Assembly (NCBI GenBank): GCA_964419605.1
Contig: CAYQQM010000018.1
Coordinates: forward strand, 1-64,000
Direction: 5' to 3'
DNA length: 64,000 nt
From: JABFXX01 sp964419605
Lineage (GTDB): Bacteria; Myxococcota_A; Polyangia; Haliangiales; Haliangiaceae
Position numbers and translations under genes: made by a program. The notes under the pieces were generated by a model, which saw only the letters and a program-made list of their open reading frames with translations, was not told the origin of the DNA and searched no databases. Shown piece by piece: positions 24,637 through 34,026 of the stretch. Every line of letters begins with the position of its first letter. Position 1 is the stretch's first letter.

Positions 24637-27600
24637 ATGGCGAACTTGGAGTTCCACGGGCGGCGATCGAGTGATCCGAATCTCGGAATACAGGACCGCG
24701 CCGAAGCAACGGCGATTGCATCTCCGGGCAAAGTGACCCTCACAGAAGCCTTGGCAACATCCAGGGGCGCCATCGATCTACCTCCGCACTCCCTATCCGG
24801 AAGTGCTGCGCACCCCGGCAAAGCCCGGGTTATCGATCCGATCGTGCAGCTGCGGCGCGCAATGTCGGATGCAGCTGCCGACGTGGCCAACCTGGAACTG
24901 GCAAACCGCACGGGAGATTTGTCACGCGCGTTCGGACTGGGTAGCTTGGTGTGGTGGTTCATCGAGCATGCGGCGACGCTGGTAGCGGATGTAGGAAGAG
25001 CGGCGGCGGGTGAATTCATCGCGCCGGTGCGAGCGCTGCTACTGCGGGCCCGCGCTGCGCTCGAGGCTGGGCCACACGTTTCGCAAGCGGCGCGAGAGGC
25101 GGCGCAACGCCACGACTACACTCTGTGGGATGCCGAGCTCGCACCGTGGCGGGCCCGGGCTTCGGCCGCCAACGCCAACCCCGCAGCGAATCCAGGGTCT
25201 GGTCGCGACGGGATGCAACTCCTGGCCCGTGGAAGCGGACCCGGCCGCTCAGCTGACCATGCTGTGACTGCGGCCCCCTCCCCCGTCGTCGAGCCTCCTG
25301 CTACAGCAACGACCGGAGCTGTAGAGGCTGTAGAGAAAGACGAGCACCGCGTAGCGGCGCGAGGTACGGCGGGAAACGGCGGTCCGCTTCCACACCTCGA
25401 AGCCATTCAGAAAGCGTTTGGCCGACACAACGTGTCGTCGGTGCGCGCATACATCGGCGGTGAAGCCGCGACCGCGAACCGCGCTCTCGGGGCGCGAGCA
25501 TATGCCTACGGAAACACGGTGGCTTTCGCCGAAGCACCAGACGTGCACACCGCCGCGCACGAGGCGGCACACACGGTGCAGCAGCAGTACGGCGTCTCGC
25601 CCGGCGGTGGCAATTCGTACGAACGCCACGCTGACCGGGTGGCGGCTCGCGTTGCGCGCGGCACGTCCGCCGAGGACCTTCTCGACGCCATGCCCAAAGG
25701 TGGCAGTGCGACAGCGGTTGTGCAGCTCAAAGGCACCGAACCGGATCCCGAGCCGGAGTCGCCGGCGACGGAGGATGCCGACGAAGGACTAACGGCCTCC
25801 GAGTACATCGCAACGAACCAAATGTGGCTGGTCATGGGGGTGCGCAACACCGTCATGAACATGCCGTACGAGACCGGATCGCCGTTTGCTTCGTTCGCAG
25901 ATCCGCGCACCTTCGCCGCGTTGGTTGCGGTGGCCCTGACGTCAAAAGCTACGTCGCAACAGCTCGAGGAGCTACTGCAGCCCAAGCGGCTCACCGCAGT
26001 GGTCGACCGGGTGCGGCTGCGCAACTCGACAACTGCCGCAAACGGGGTGACAACCTCGACGAACCGCGGCCCATCGCAATGGCAAGAGTCGGTCGCAGTC
26101 GCCGTCGCATCCGCCTTAAACGAAAAGGTGCTCGCTTCACTCAAGCGCGTAATGCCGAGATACGTGGATGCCCGATATCAAGCGTTGTTGGCGGCGGAAG
26201 CAAAGGCGTCGGCGAGCCTGGCGGTCAGTCCCGAACCCGATCGCACGCGCATCACCGCGAGCTCCGCCGTGGATCGAATGGTTATCGATGCGCTCGTCAC
26301 AGGGACCGTTTCCTTTGACGCCCAGCAGTACCGAGCCACGCATTCAGACGGCAAGCCGGTGTTTCGCGAAGCTCGAGCCGTAGCGTACATGTGGGAAGCG
26401 ATCTCGTTCGGCTCGTACTGGATCCGCGTGATCGAAGCCGGGGCCATTACCGTCGAAGACGTGGCGCTTACAATGTTCGGCTCGACCGAACAAAGCCACG
26501 AAATCGTCGGAGCGTATCCGCTATTCGGGTTTACCCATGCACACAAACTTGAACCGAGTATTCGAAACTACCTCGAGGCCAACGGCGAAGACCTCAAGGC
26601 AGAGGCCGATCCGAAGCAGGCGCTGCTCGATCCAACGAACAACCACAAAGCGCTCCTCGAAGAACTAGCGCTGGCCGAATCCAAAGAAGCAGCTACTGGC
26701 GGCTCGAAGGCCGAGATCGTTCAGCGGTTCCGACTCAATGTTCAAATCCTCGACAGCATCGCAGTAGCCGCGGCCAAGTTCGGACTGCAGGGGCGCCTCG
26801 CCCATGCTCGCAAGGCGGTCAACGACAAATCGATCGAACTGGCGAAGCCTGAAACCGACTTCGCCGAGGTGTCGAAATGGGACGGCAATGCAGCACTGCA
26901 GGCCGGCATCTTGCAACGAGTTGCGTTCGGGCTCGACGGAATTCGCGAACGGCTCGACGGTATGACGAAAGGCATGGCGAACCTGCCGCCAAGATTTGCC
27001 GACATCAACTTGCCCGAATACGCCAAGAAAGCGCTACACGGCGTTGCGACCGCATTCGTCGACGCGGCCGCGCTGTGCACCTTGCCGGGAGAGGCCGAAG
27101 CACAGACCGCAGAAGCCGAACAACTCGCGAAGCTCGCAGTGCTCGACATGCTCGATGGCATGCTCACGGAGATCCTCCGAGTCGTCCACGCCGCAAAACA
27201 TGTGGGTGGCCACACCGCCAAAGGCGGATATGGCGAGGGCCACCCAGACTATGTGGCTCCAGACGCCGATGCGGTCGCAACGCAGGAAACCGCGCTGCGC
27301 GGCGAACTCGCGCGGGTCCGCGTGCTGATGATTTCGAACCCGATGGCCGCAGCTGCCGCATTGCGCACGTTGAACGACAAGATCAGCGCACTCGGAACCG
27401 AGGCCGACATCGTCGGCAACATCGACGAACTCGATAAGCTCTGGCAAAAGCTGTTCATGGTCAATCTCATGGGCCCTCAGCTTTCGGCCGAGTCAGCGGC
27501 GGCCGAAGCGCAGCGCGACTACGAGCGCAAAAAGCTCATCCGCGACAAGATCGATGGCTTTTCCGTCCGATGGCGCAGCGCTTACGCCAAATGGAAAGCC

Positions 27601-30600
27601 GGAGACAAGATTGGGGCAACGCAGATCATCGATGGCATCAAGGCCGATCCCAATCTCCCGATCATGCTCAGCGAGTGCCGCGCGATCTTCCAAGATGCGG
27701 CGGACGTCGCACAGATCAACAAGCTCGCTCTGTTGTTCGGGATCACGCTACTTACGATGGGGGCTGGCGCATGGGTGGAGGGCGTGGCAGTTGGCCTGGA
27801 GTGGGGCACAGGTGCAACGATCCTCGCGACCGCTAGTGCCGAGGCGGTGACGTTTACCGCGCTGTCGCAGACTTTCCTCGACACGGATCACTCCGTGGGG
27901 CACGTCACCACCGAGCTTGCGTTCAACGTCGCCATGTTCTCGGTGCTCCGCGGCTTCTCGAGGTACATCGAGGCCCTCAAGCTTGGATCGGTCGTCAAAG
28001 TCGGCGCCACGTTCACCGGGCAGACGGTGATCTCCACCGCGATGATGCTCGCGAAGGCAGAAGCCGAGAAGTACTGGAAGGAGGGAAAACATCTCACAGA
28101 GCAGGACATCAAGCGGATCTGTCTCGAGAGCGTTGTCACGGCAGTCGGCATGACGGTCGCGACCGCCGGCTTTTCCCCGTTCATGCTGGAGCTCCAGAGC
28201 GCCGGCAAAACACTCGGCACCAAGGTCAAGACGGCAAACGTCAAGGGCAAGTCGGTTCAGGCAATGACCGAGGCGCTGAAGGGGAACAAGTCGATCGACG
28301 CAGCGCTCGAGCTCATCAAAGCGCATCGCGAGTGGTCCGAAGCCAAGCTGGATGCGCTTCGGGAACTCGAGCTAGCCGTCGAGGCCGAGAAGATTCACCC
28401 ACCGAAGAAAGGCCAATCCGTTCTCGAAAAAGCCAAATTGAGCGCCGAGCAGATTAGCGAGCTACGCGGAGTGATCGCCGAGGCCAAGGGTACGATGAAA
28501 GCCGCGGAGACGATGCTCACGCTCGATCCGGAAGCGCCGGGCAAGTTCACATGCCCGCAGGACCGGATCCCAGAGGTACTCGAGAACCTCGGTGGCCCGA
28601 TCGGCGAGCCGATCATCGATCCGGTGTCGCAAGCAAAAACGTACACGGTCAAAAGTCCGGACGGAAAACTCGTCACGATCACCGAATCGATCGCGCGGCC
28701 AAACGAGGGCGGCAGCAACGGAATTCCCCCGATCATTCAGCCTCCGGTCATCGATACCAGCCACCTTCCAGGAACGTCGCAGGCGATCGAGCGCTGGCAA
28801 ACTGGTGATCTCGCGCAGAACTCGCCGGAGTTGTGGCAGAAAACCGCCGAGGGAAAATCGTTCAAAGATGTCTATTCGCAGTGGATGCAGCAGGAAACCC
28901 GACTGAAGAAGAACGGGGATCACTGGGAGGTCGTCTATCCCGCGGGGTGCCCAAAGGACTTCAAGCCGATCTTCGATGGGATGGTCCAGCATGGTGACAT
29001 CGCGCGCTTGACGCAGGGCGAGCTCAACGTCAACGCCGCGAAACAAGCTGGCATCGATCTCGATCACCTCGACCCGCTGTCGCCCGAATACATGGCACAG
29101 CGCGAAAAACTAACGCTGCTATTCGGTGACGGCGCGGTCAAACGCTGGGAAACCACAAAGGTGGGCACCGACAGCCCGGGCAAGCAGCAGACCACCCAGC
29201 GCGTACGCTCGGTACTCGCCGAAGGCCAACTCGAGGTCATCAAAGCGGCGTTTCCAGACTGCGAGGTCCTGCTCACCGGATCGCTCGCCCACACCAGCGC
29301 TCCGCTCACCGGCCCGAAAGCCATTCGCAACGTCGACGTGGTGTTGGTCATTCCCAAGGACATGCCCCAGGACAGCCGCGCAGCGCTCGAAATGCGGGCG
29401 CGGGGACTACGTCTAAAGACTACGCCTGAGTACCAGGCGGCCGGCGGCCCTGCAGAGCTCGCCGTCGATGCACGCGCGATGTCCAACGCAGACTACATGG
29501 GTGTCCGCACCGGCGACGCGGACAACAGCGCGCCGACGAACGATTTACGCATCGACGATCATGCGAAGACCGCCGCGGATGTCGCCAAGCAATACGGCGT
29601 TTCTGCTGATCCCGCGCATCAGACGGCGTTCGAAGCAGTGTTCAACGCCAACCCGGCCGAAGCCACCGCGTGGGTGCGCAGCCTTGCGGGCGTGAACGGC
29701 CTTGCCGGGCGACTCCTCGCCCAGTTTCACACCGCCGCGCTCAGCCACTTCAAGCCGACGGAAGCCGGAGTCGATATTTGCGGACACGTCAAAGTCAGCC
29801 CGGAGCTGCTCGCGCGCATGCCAGATGCAGACGTTGCGAAGCTGGTCGAGCTCTGTACAAACAAAGGTCCCTCAGGCGAGTACCCGTACTTCGAGCGTAC
29901 GAACAAACCGGCCTATCGTCTGCGATTCCCCGGCCGACTGACAGAAACTGCAACCAACACCGTGACCGAGCTTCTGATTGCGCTCGGCATTAGCTCAACC
30001 GATCCGGCGGCGAAGCTGTTCGACAATCTTTCCGAGGCAGACTCCATTCGTCTGTGGGAGTTGGCCGGGGATCCCGACTTCAAAAACGCAAATGCCAAGG
30101 TGCAGGCTGCTCAATGGGCCTTGGCCAAATCGCCCACCAACGTCAACCAGTTCGTTGCGGATTTTCAATTTTATATCGCAGACGCCAAGTTGCGCAGCCA
30201 AGAGATCTTGCGCGACTTCTATGCAAAGGTCGAAGTAGAGAAAGCCAAGCAAGAGACGGCCAGCGGCAAGCCCCTCACGGAGAAGGGCCTGCAGTCCCTC
30301 ACCCAACAGGTTGCGAAATCGGAGCTTGGAGTCGCGGCTTCGAATAAGGCGAAGCTCGAAGCAGCAGCGTTTGATAAGGCCCTGACAGAATACGGGGTAG
30401 GTCGTTCCAATGCCGATGGCACAACGGGTACGGTCGGCGCGGATCGCGCTAACGCGGCCCGTCAGATCAATCTCGATGCGCAGACAGGCGAATTCACACC
30501 TTCGACCATGCCAACCCTCTCGGTACCTGACGCTGCACTGCCAGTTTATCTGAAGGCGAATGCCGACAGCCTGAACTTTGCAGACGCTCATGACGCCGCA

Positions 30601-30852
30601 TACCATGCGCACAAGCATGCGATGCACCTCCCCTCGCCCCCTGCGCCGACCGAGGAACTCGCGGCCTACGTTCGCGCCGCGCGAGAAGTAGTAAAAAACA
30701 CCTCTGGTGAACTCGTTCCGGAGCAGCGCCCGGGCGTTCGCAATGTATACTTCCGCACCAGCGACGGCGATCTTGCGATTGTTTTTGTCGACGCCTCGGG
30801 CAACGCCCGCATCGCAACCTTTATACCTGGAAAAAAGACCAGTGGCATGTAA
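24637..30852 (+). CDS. giant DUF4157 protein, polymorphic-toxin / eCIS-effector type
   Basis: 2071 residues from ATG 24637 (ACGGAG site upstream; a GTG at 24634 is also possible). Residues about 250-345 are a DUF4157 domain with the metalloprotease-like HEAAHTVQQ (H309 in the longer numbering) and YERHADRVAARV, a hallmark of cargo of extracellular contractile injection systems and of related polymorphic toxins. An N-terminal SPGKVTLTEAL segment recurs in such proteins. Residues about 1030-1185 are strongly hydrophobic and may be a pre-toxin membrane region. Around 1548-1611 is a nucleotidyltransferase-like motif set: GS, then NVD (the first Asp replaced by Asn, D1567), then VDAR (D1611). The last 165 residues (about 1905-2068) form a separate C-terminal module that recurs in the gene at 32212. 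No injection-system structural genes are in the window. Confidence 0.82.
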   Translation: MANLEFHGRRSSDPNLGIQDRAEATAIASPGKVTLTEALATSRGAIDLPPHSLSGSAAHPGKARVIDPIVQLRRAMSDAAADVANLELANRTGDLSRAFGLGSLVWWFIEHAATLVADVGRAAAGEFIAPVRALLLRARAALEAGPHVSQAAREAAQRHDYTLWDAELAPWRARASAANANPAANPGSGRDGMQLLARGSGPGRSADHAVTAAPSPVVEPPATATTGAVEAVEKDEHRVAARGTAGNGGPLPHLEAIQKAFGRHNVSSVRAYIGGEAATANRALGARAYAYGNTVAFAEAPDVHTAAHEAAHTVQQQYGVSPGGGNSYERHADRVAARVARGTSAEDLLDAMPKGGSATAVVQLKGTEPDPEPESPATEDADEGLTASEYIATNQMWLVMGVRNTVMNMPYETGSPFASFADPRTFAALVAVALTSKATSQQLEELLQPKRLTAVVDRVRLRNSTTAANGVTTSTNRGPSQWQESVAVAVASALNEKVLASLKRVMPRYVDARYQALLAAEAKASASLAVSPEPDRTRITASSAVDRMVIDALVTGTVSFDAQQYRATHSDGKPVFREARAVAYMWEAISFGSYWIRVIEAGAITVEDVALTMFGSTEQSHEIVGAYPLFGFTHAHKLEPSIRNYLEANGEDLKAEADPKQALLDPTNNHKALLEELALAESKEAATGGSKAEIVQRFRLNVQILDSIAVAAAKFGLQGRLAHARKAVNDKSIELAKPETDFAEVSKWDGNAALQAGILQRVAFGLDGIRERLDGMTKGMANLPPRFADINLPEYAKKALHGVATAFVDAAALCTLPGEAEAQTAEAEQLAKLAVLDMLDGMLTEILRVVHAAKHVGGHTAKGGYGEGHPDYVAPDADAVATQETALRGELARVRVLMISNPMAAAAALRTLNDKISALGTEADIVGNIDELDKLWQKLFMVNLMGPQLSAESAAAEAQRDYERKKLIRDKIDGFSVRWRSAYAKWKAGDKIGATQIIDGIKADPNLPIMLSECRAIFQDAADVAQINKLALLFGITLLTMGAGAWVEGVAVGLEWGTGATILATASAEAVTFTALSQTFLDTDHSVGHVTTELAFNVAMFSVLRGFSRYIEALKLGSVVKVGATFTGQTVISTAMMLAKAEAEKYWKEGKHLTEQDIKRICLESVVTAVGMTVATAGFSPFMLELQSAGKTLGTKVKTANVKGKSVQAMTEALKGNKSIDAALELIKAHREWSEAKLDALRELELAVEAEKIHPPKKGQSVLEKAKLSAEQISELRGVIAEAKGTMKAAETMLTLDPEAPGKFTCPQDRIPEVLENLGGPIGEPIIDPVSQAKTYTVKSPDGKLVTITESIARPNEGGSNGIPPIIQPPVIDTSHLPGTSQAIERWQTGDLAQNSPELWQKTAEGKSFKDVYSQWMQQETRLKKNGDHWEVVYPAGCPKDFKPIFDGMVQHGDIARLTQGELNVNAAKQAGIDLDHLDPLSPEYMAQREKLTLLFGDGAVKRWETTKVGTDSPGKQQTTQRVRSVLAEGQLEVIKAAFPDCEVLLTGSLAHTSAPLTGPKAIRNVDVVLVIPKDMPQDSRAALEMRARGLRLKTTPEYQAAGGPAELAVDARAMSNADYMGVRTGDADNSAPTNDLRIDDHAKTAADVAKQYGVSADPAHQTAFEAVFNANPAEATAWVRSLAGVNGLAGRLLAQFHTAALSHFKPTEAGVDICGHVKVSPELLARMPDADVAKLVELCTNKGPSGEYPYFERTNKPAYRLRFPGRLTETATNTVTELLIALGISSTDPAAKLFDNLSEADSIRLWELAGDPDFKNANAKVQAAQWALAKSPTNVNQFVADFQFYIADAKLRSQEILRDFYAKVEVEKAKQETASGKPLTEKGLQSLTQQVAKSELGVAASNKAKLEAAAFDKALTEYGVGRSNADGTTGTVGADRANAARQINLDAQTGEFTPSTMPTLSVPDAALPVYLKANADSLNFADAHDAAYHAHKHAMHLPSPPAPTEELAAYVRAAREVVKNTSGELVPEQRPGVRNVYFRTSDGDLAIVFVDASGNARIATFIPGKKTSGM

Positions 30853-32161
30853 CCGTATACCGGCATTCGCTCGCAGCCAGCGATTGGCGACGATTGAGGA
30901 ATTGACCGCGAGGGCCAAGCAGTTCCTTCATGAAGGTACGGTGCTGCGATTTATGGAGATCGTCGTCGAATTCGGCCGCCACGTCGCACAGAGCGAGACG
31001 ACCTGGGCAGCGCTGCGCGGGGTTGCCGAGGAACTTTCTCCCCTTGTCTGCGCTCAACAGACGAAGCTACAAGGTTGGACTGCGGCGCTTTCTTGGGCCA
31101 GTGTCTCGGACGAAGCCGACGCATGTGATGTTGTCGAGAGGCGAAGCGAGCTAGAGCTTGCGCGTACCTGGTTCCGCGACACACCTGCCGGCGAACTGTT
31201 CGACCACATGGAAACCGATAGTTACGATGACGCCCAATACAAGGCGCTTGCGATCGAGTACTTCATGGAGGCTCCACCATGGGCCCCGATGTCACACACC
31301 TGGTGGGTGCGCAGGCTGCCATCGCGCGCCCCCGGCGCAACACCTCCCATGGACGAAGCGGGGACCGCAGACAGCCGACCGCCGCGTTGGATCTCGATCC
31401 CAGCAGGAACAATCCGCACTGGGCTGACTGCCGATGAAGCAGCGCAACTCGCCGCCGCGTGCGCCGATGCAACGATGCGCTGGGTACTCAGCGGAAATGA
31501 CCCAAAGGTTTCAGCTACCGATATCGCCTGTGCGGAGTGGCGCGGCGGAAATGCAAGCTATCTCGAACCACTGCTGCGCGCAGCCTTTCCCGTGGCGGAG
31601 CACAGCTATGCGGCGTTTTCGATTCGGTCAACTCCGGTGACCAATGCTGAGTACGCTGCCTACGTAGAAGCAACCGGGGCGAGGCGACCGGCCACCTTGG
31701 ACATTGGCCCGCACGCGGCGAACCATGCAGTGCGCGGCGTCTCTCATGACGAGGCAGAAACGTACGCCCGATGGGCTGGTGCAGCTCTCCCAACGGAGCA
31801 CGAGTGGGAGCGGGCCGCTCGCGGTCCCAAAAACCACCTGTTTCCGTGGGGCGACGAACTCGGTGACCACCGAGCCTGGATGATGACGCACAATTGGGCC
31901 GTCGGCTCCAACCCGGAGCTCACTAGCACGGAAGGCATCGATGACCTCCTCACCGAGTTCTGGGAATGGACGTCCTCGTCGATTACCGCCGATCCAACTG
32001 CACTGGCGGCACTCGCTGAACTGTACTACGTGATTGATTCGAGAGGTTGGGTGGTACGCGGCGGTAGCGGCGCGCAAGTCGCTCCATGTAGCGTGGCAAC
32101 GAACGGCGTCTCACGAGGAGCGTACGCCATCGACACCCAGTTCCGGCTCGTACGGCGGTGA
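30842..32161 (+). CDS. protein with shared N-terminal module and a formylglycine-generating-enzyme-like domain
   Basis: 439 residues from GTG 30842, which overlaps the end of the giant gene by 11 bases; TTG 30884 (LATIEEL) is an alternative that aligns with the start of the next gene. Residues about 15-122 are a module shared with the next gene (FMEI, VAQ..., LSPLVCA, LELA..WFR, TPAGELF). Residues about 183-439 have the FGE/SUMF1-type fold: ISIPAGTIRTG, STPVTNAEYAAYVEATGA, LPTEHEWERAARG, FPWGDE, VVRGGSG and FRLVRR. The conserved C-terminal Cys of true sulfatase-activating enzymes (GFRC) is absent (QFRLV), so it is more likely a binding or other enzymatic variant. Candidate partner of the DUF4157 protein. 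Confidence 0.7.
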   Translation: MACNRIPAFARSQRLATIEELTARAKQFLHEGTVLRFMEIVVEFGRHVAQSETTWAALRGVAEELSPLVCAQQTKLQGWTAALSWASVSDEADACDVVERRSELELARTWFRDTPAGELFDHMETDSYDDAQYKALAIEYFMEAPPWAPMSHTWWVRRLPSRAPGATPPMDEAGTADSRPPRWISIPAGTIRTGLTADEAAQLAAACADATMRWVLSGNDPKVSATDIACAEWRGGNASYLEPLLRAAFPVAEHSYAAFSIRSTPVTNAEYAAYVEATGARRPATLDIGPHAANHAVRGVSHDEAETYARWAGAALPTEHEWERAARGPKNHLFPWGDELGDHRAWMMTHNWAVGSNPELTSTEGIDDLLTEFWEWTSSSITADPTALAALAELYYVIDSRGWVVRGGSGAQVAPCSVATNGVSRGAYAIDTQFRLVRR

Positions 32162-32211
32162 TGCGCATCGACTGCGCCAAGTGCATATTTTCATCTCCAG
32201 GACCCGAAAGC

Positions 32212-33093
32212 ATGGCGACTACCTCGATAGAGCAGCTGATAGCGGACGCCAAACAGGTTCTTCAGAAGCGGCCTTTTGCGCTGTTTATGGAGATCCTCAC
32301 GCGTCTCCGCTACCAAGTCGCACAAGACGCAACAGCGTGGACGGCGCTGCACCGTGCTGCCAATGATCTCTCGCCCCTGGTTTGTGCAAGACACGAGGGG
32401 CTGTTTGCGTGGCAACACCCACTGACAACGAGGACCGACGGGGAAGAAGTCAAGATCGCCGACGCGTCCGAACGCCAGGCCCAACTCGAGCTTGCGTGTG
32501 AGTGGTTCCGTGGAACTCCCGCCGGCGAATTATTCGAGGCCGCACAGCAAGCCCTCGCCAAATACCTAGCGAGGTTTGAGCCGGAGGAACTCACTGAGCC
32601 GGAGAAGCTCGAAGCTGTTGCCTTCGAAAAGGCGCTCGCAGAAATTGCTCTCGGCACGCACCGCGCGGATGGCACGAAGCGCACAGTCGGAACCGATCGA
32701 GTCGATGCTGCGTACAAGGCTAACCTCGATGCACAGGTCGGCGAATTTGCGCCCTCAACGATTCCAACCCGCGGCATTCCCGAAGCAGAGCTTGTGGGAT
32801 ACCTGAAGGCCAACGCCGGAACTCTGAACTTCGCAGATCCGTACAACGCTGCGTCTCAAGCGCATAGGTACGCAACGCGTCTGCCATCGCCTCCCGCCCA
32901 GGCCGATGAGCTGGTTACCTACGTGCGCGCAGCGCGTGAGGTCATCAAGAACAGCGAAGGAAGCGTAGTGCCGGAGCAGCGCCCAGGCACTCGCAGTGCA
33001 TATTTCCGGAACAGTGACGGCGACTTGGCGATCGTCTTCATCGACGCATCTGGCGACGCCAACCTCTCTACGTTCATTCCTGGCGAGTCCTAG
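32212..33093 (+). CDS. chimeric protein: shared N-terminal module joined to the giant protein's C-terminal module
   Basis: 293 residues from ATG 32212; an in-frame ATG at 32161 overlaps the preceding stop (TGATG) and could extend it by 17 residues. Residues 1-108 match the N-terminus of the preceding gene (AKQ.L, FMEI, LSPLVCAR, LELACEWFR, TPAGELF). Residues about 131-292 match the last 165 residues of the giant DUF4157 protein without gaps at about 60 percent identity by eye, including LDAQ.GEF.PST, YLKANA, LPSPPA, YVRAAREV, VPEQRPG and SDGDLAIVF, ending TFIPG. The module combination points to domain shuffling in a polymorphic-toxin locus, possibly an orphan toxin cassette. Function not established. 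Confidence 0.75.
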   Translation: MATTSIEQLIADAKQVLQKRPFALFMEILTRLRYQVAQDATAWTALHRAANDLSPLVCARHEGLFAWQHPLTTRTDGEEVKIADASERQAQLELACEWFRGTPAGELFEAAQQALAKYLARFEPEELTEPEKLEAVAFEKALAEIALGTHRADGTKRTVGTDRVDAAYKANLDAQVGEFAPSTIPTRGIPEAELVGYLKANAGTLNFADPYNAASQAHRYATRLPSPPAQADELVTYVRAAREVIKNSEGSVVPEQRPGTRSAYFRNSDGDLAIVFIDASGDANLSTFIPGES

Positions 33094-33114
33094 ATCTGTG
33101 AACGAAGGCTGGCC

Positions 33115-33354
33115 ATGAAGTGGACCACATGCTTTTTTGTTCGCGACCTAACGACTCGGCGAATCGTTCACCATGAGATCGAAGAGATCGACATGGCAGA
33201 AATGCCCGCCAATGAACGGGCCAGGTTTCAAAGTCAGCGAATTCGAGAACTTATGCAGCGATACGACCCAGACAAATTCGAAGTGTTTCTTCAAGGATTC
33301 GACTCTCTCAAGTCGCTGTATAGTACGTGGCCACAGGTAGCTCCGAAGGATTGA
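33115..33354 (+). CDS. small acidic/basic protein at the end of the DUF4157 cluster (79 aa)
   Basis: 79 residues, ATG 33115 with GAAGG about 7 bases upstream, 21 bases after the chimeric gene. It begins with a beta-like stretch (TTCFFVRDLTTRRIVHHEIEEID) and continues as a helical region (NERARFQSQRIRELMQRY). I do not recognise a family. Position after a putative toxin cassette and small size fit an immunity protein, but this is only positional. Confidence 0.55.
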   Translation: MKWTTCFFVRDLTTRRIVHHEIEEIDMAEMPANERARFQSQRIRELMQRYDPDKFEVFLQGFDSLKSLYSTWPQVAPKD

Positions 33355-33438
33355 CGTTTTAGCGGAGGAACTAACCCGCCGCAGGGCGACCGAGCATGCC
33401 CGGCACAACGATCTCGACGCCAGCAAAGTGGCGGTAGA

Positions 33439-34002
33439 CTATAGCGGCGCAAAAATCGGCGCGAGCGGAATCGATACCTCAGCGAACGACGGAGTGGTCA
33501 GTAGCGAAGATCGGTCGAAGCGGCGAAACGGCGTCAGTCCCTGGTCATCGAGACGGAAAATTTCGACCGAACCGACTTCGGGGGTAACGAGCCAATACTC
33601 GGGGACGCCGTGGCGCGCGTACGCGAATCGTTTCATGTATTCGTCGCGTTCACCAGATGTCGGCGAGACGATCTCTACCACAACGTCTGGAGCGCCCTCG
33701 ATGCCTCGCTTCGATATGGCATCGCGTCGCGACGATCGGACGATGGCCAAGTCGGGCTGAACCACAGTATGCGGCCCCAGAATGACGTCGGTTGGGGCGT
33801 TAAATACCCACGCCAGCCGTGCTTCTTCCAGGGCGCGCATCAACGCGTATTGCAGGCGTCGCGACACGGTCTGGTGCACGGATCCGGGTGCTGGTGACAC
33901 AAAAAAGTCCCCTTCGATCAGTTCATGAATCTGACCATCTTCCGGAAGGCACGCATACTCGCGATACGTATACGGAATGCGGACTGGCTGCACGCCGTTC
34001 AT
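33439..34002 (-). CDS. Uma2-family protein (DUF820, PD-(D/E)XK-like)
   Basis: 187 residues. Restriction-endonuclease-like fold of the Uma2 family: GQIHELIEGDFF near the start, PDLAIVRSS (the PD with D), PDVVVEIVSPTSGERD with the E-x-S motif, KRFAYARHGVPEYWLV, ending VEIFRLDDQG. Cellular role of the family is unclear; members are often scattered and multi-copy in cyanobacteria and myxobacteria. Single gene, convergent with the DUF4157 cluster. Confidence 0.85.
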   Translation of the reverse strand: MNGVQPVRIPYTYREYACLPEDGQIHELIEGDFFVSPAPGSVHQTVSRRLQYALMRALEEARLAWVFNAPTDVILGPHTVVQPDLAIVRSSRRDAISKRGIEGAPDVVVEIVSPTSGERDEYMKRFAYARHGVPEYWLVTPEVGSVEIFRLDDQGLTPFRRFDRSSLLTTPSFAEVSIPLAPIFAPL

Positions 34003-34026
34003 GGGAACAGCGTACCATGTGGCCCG

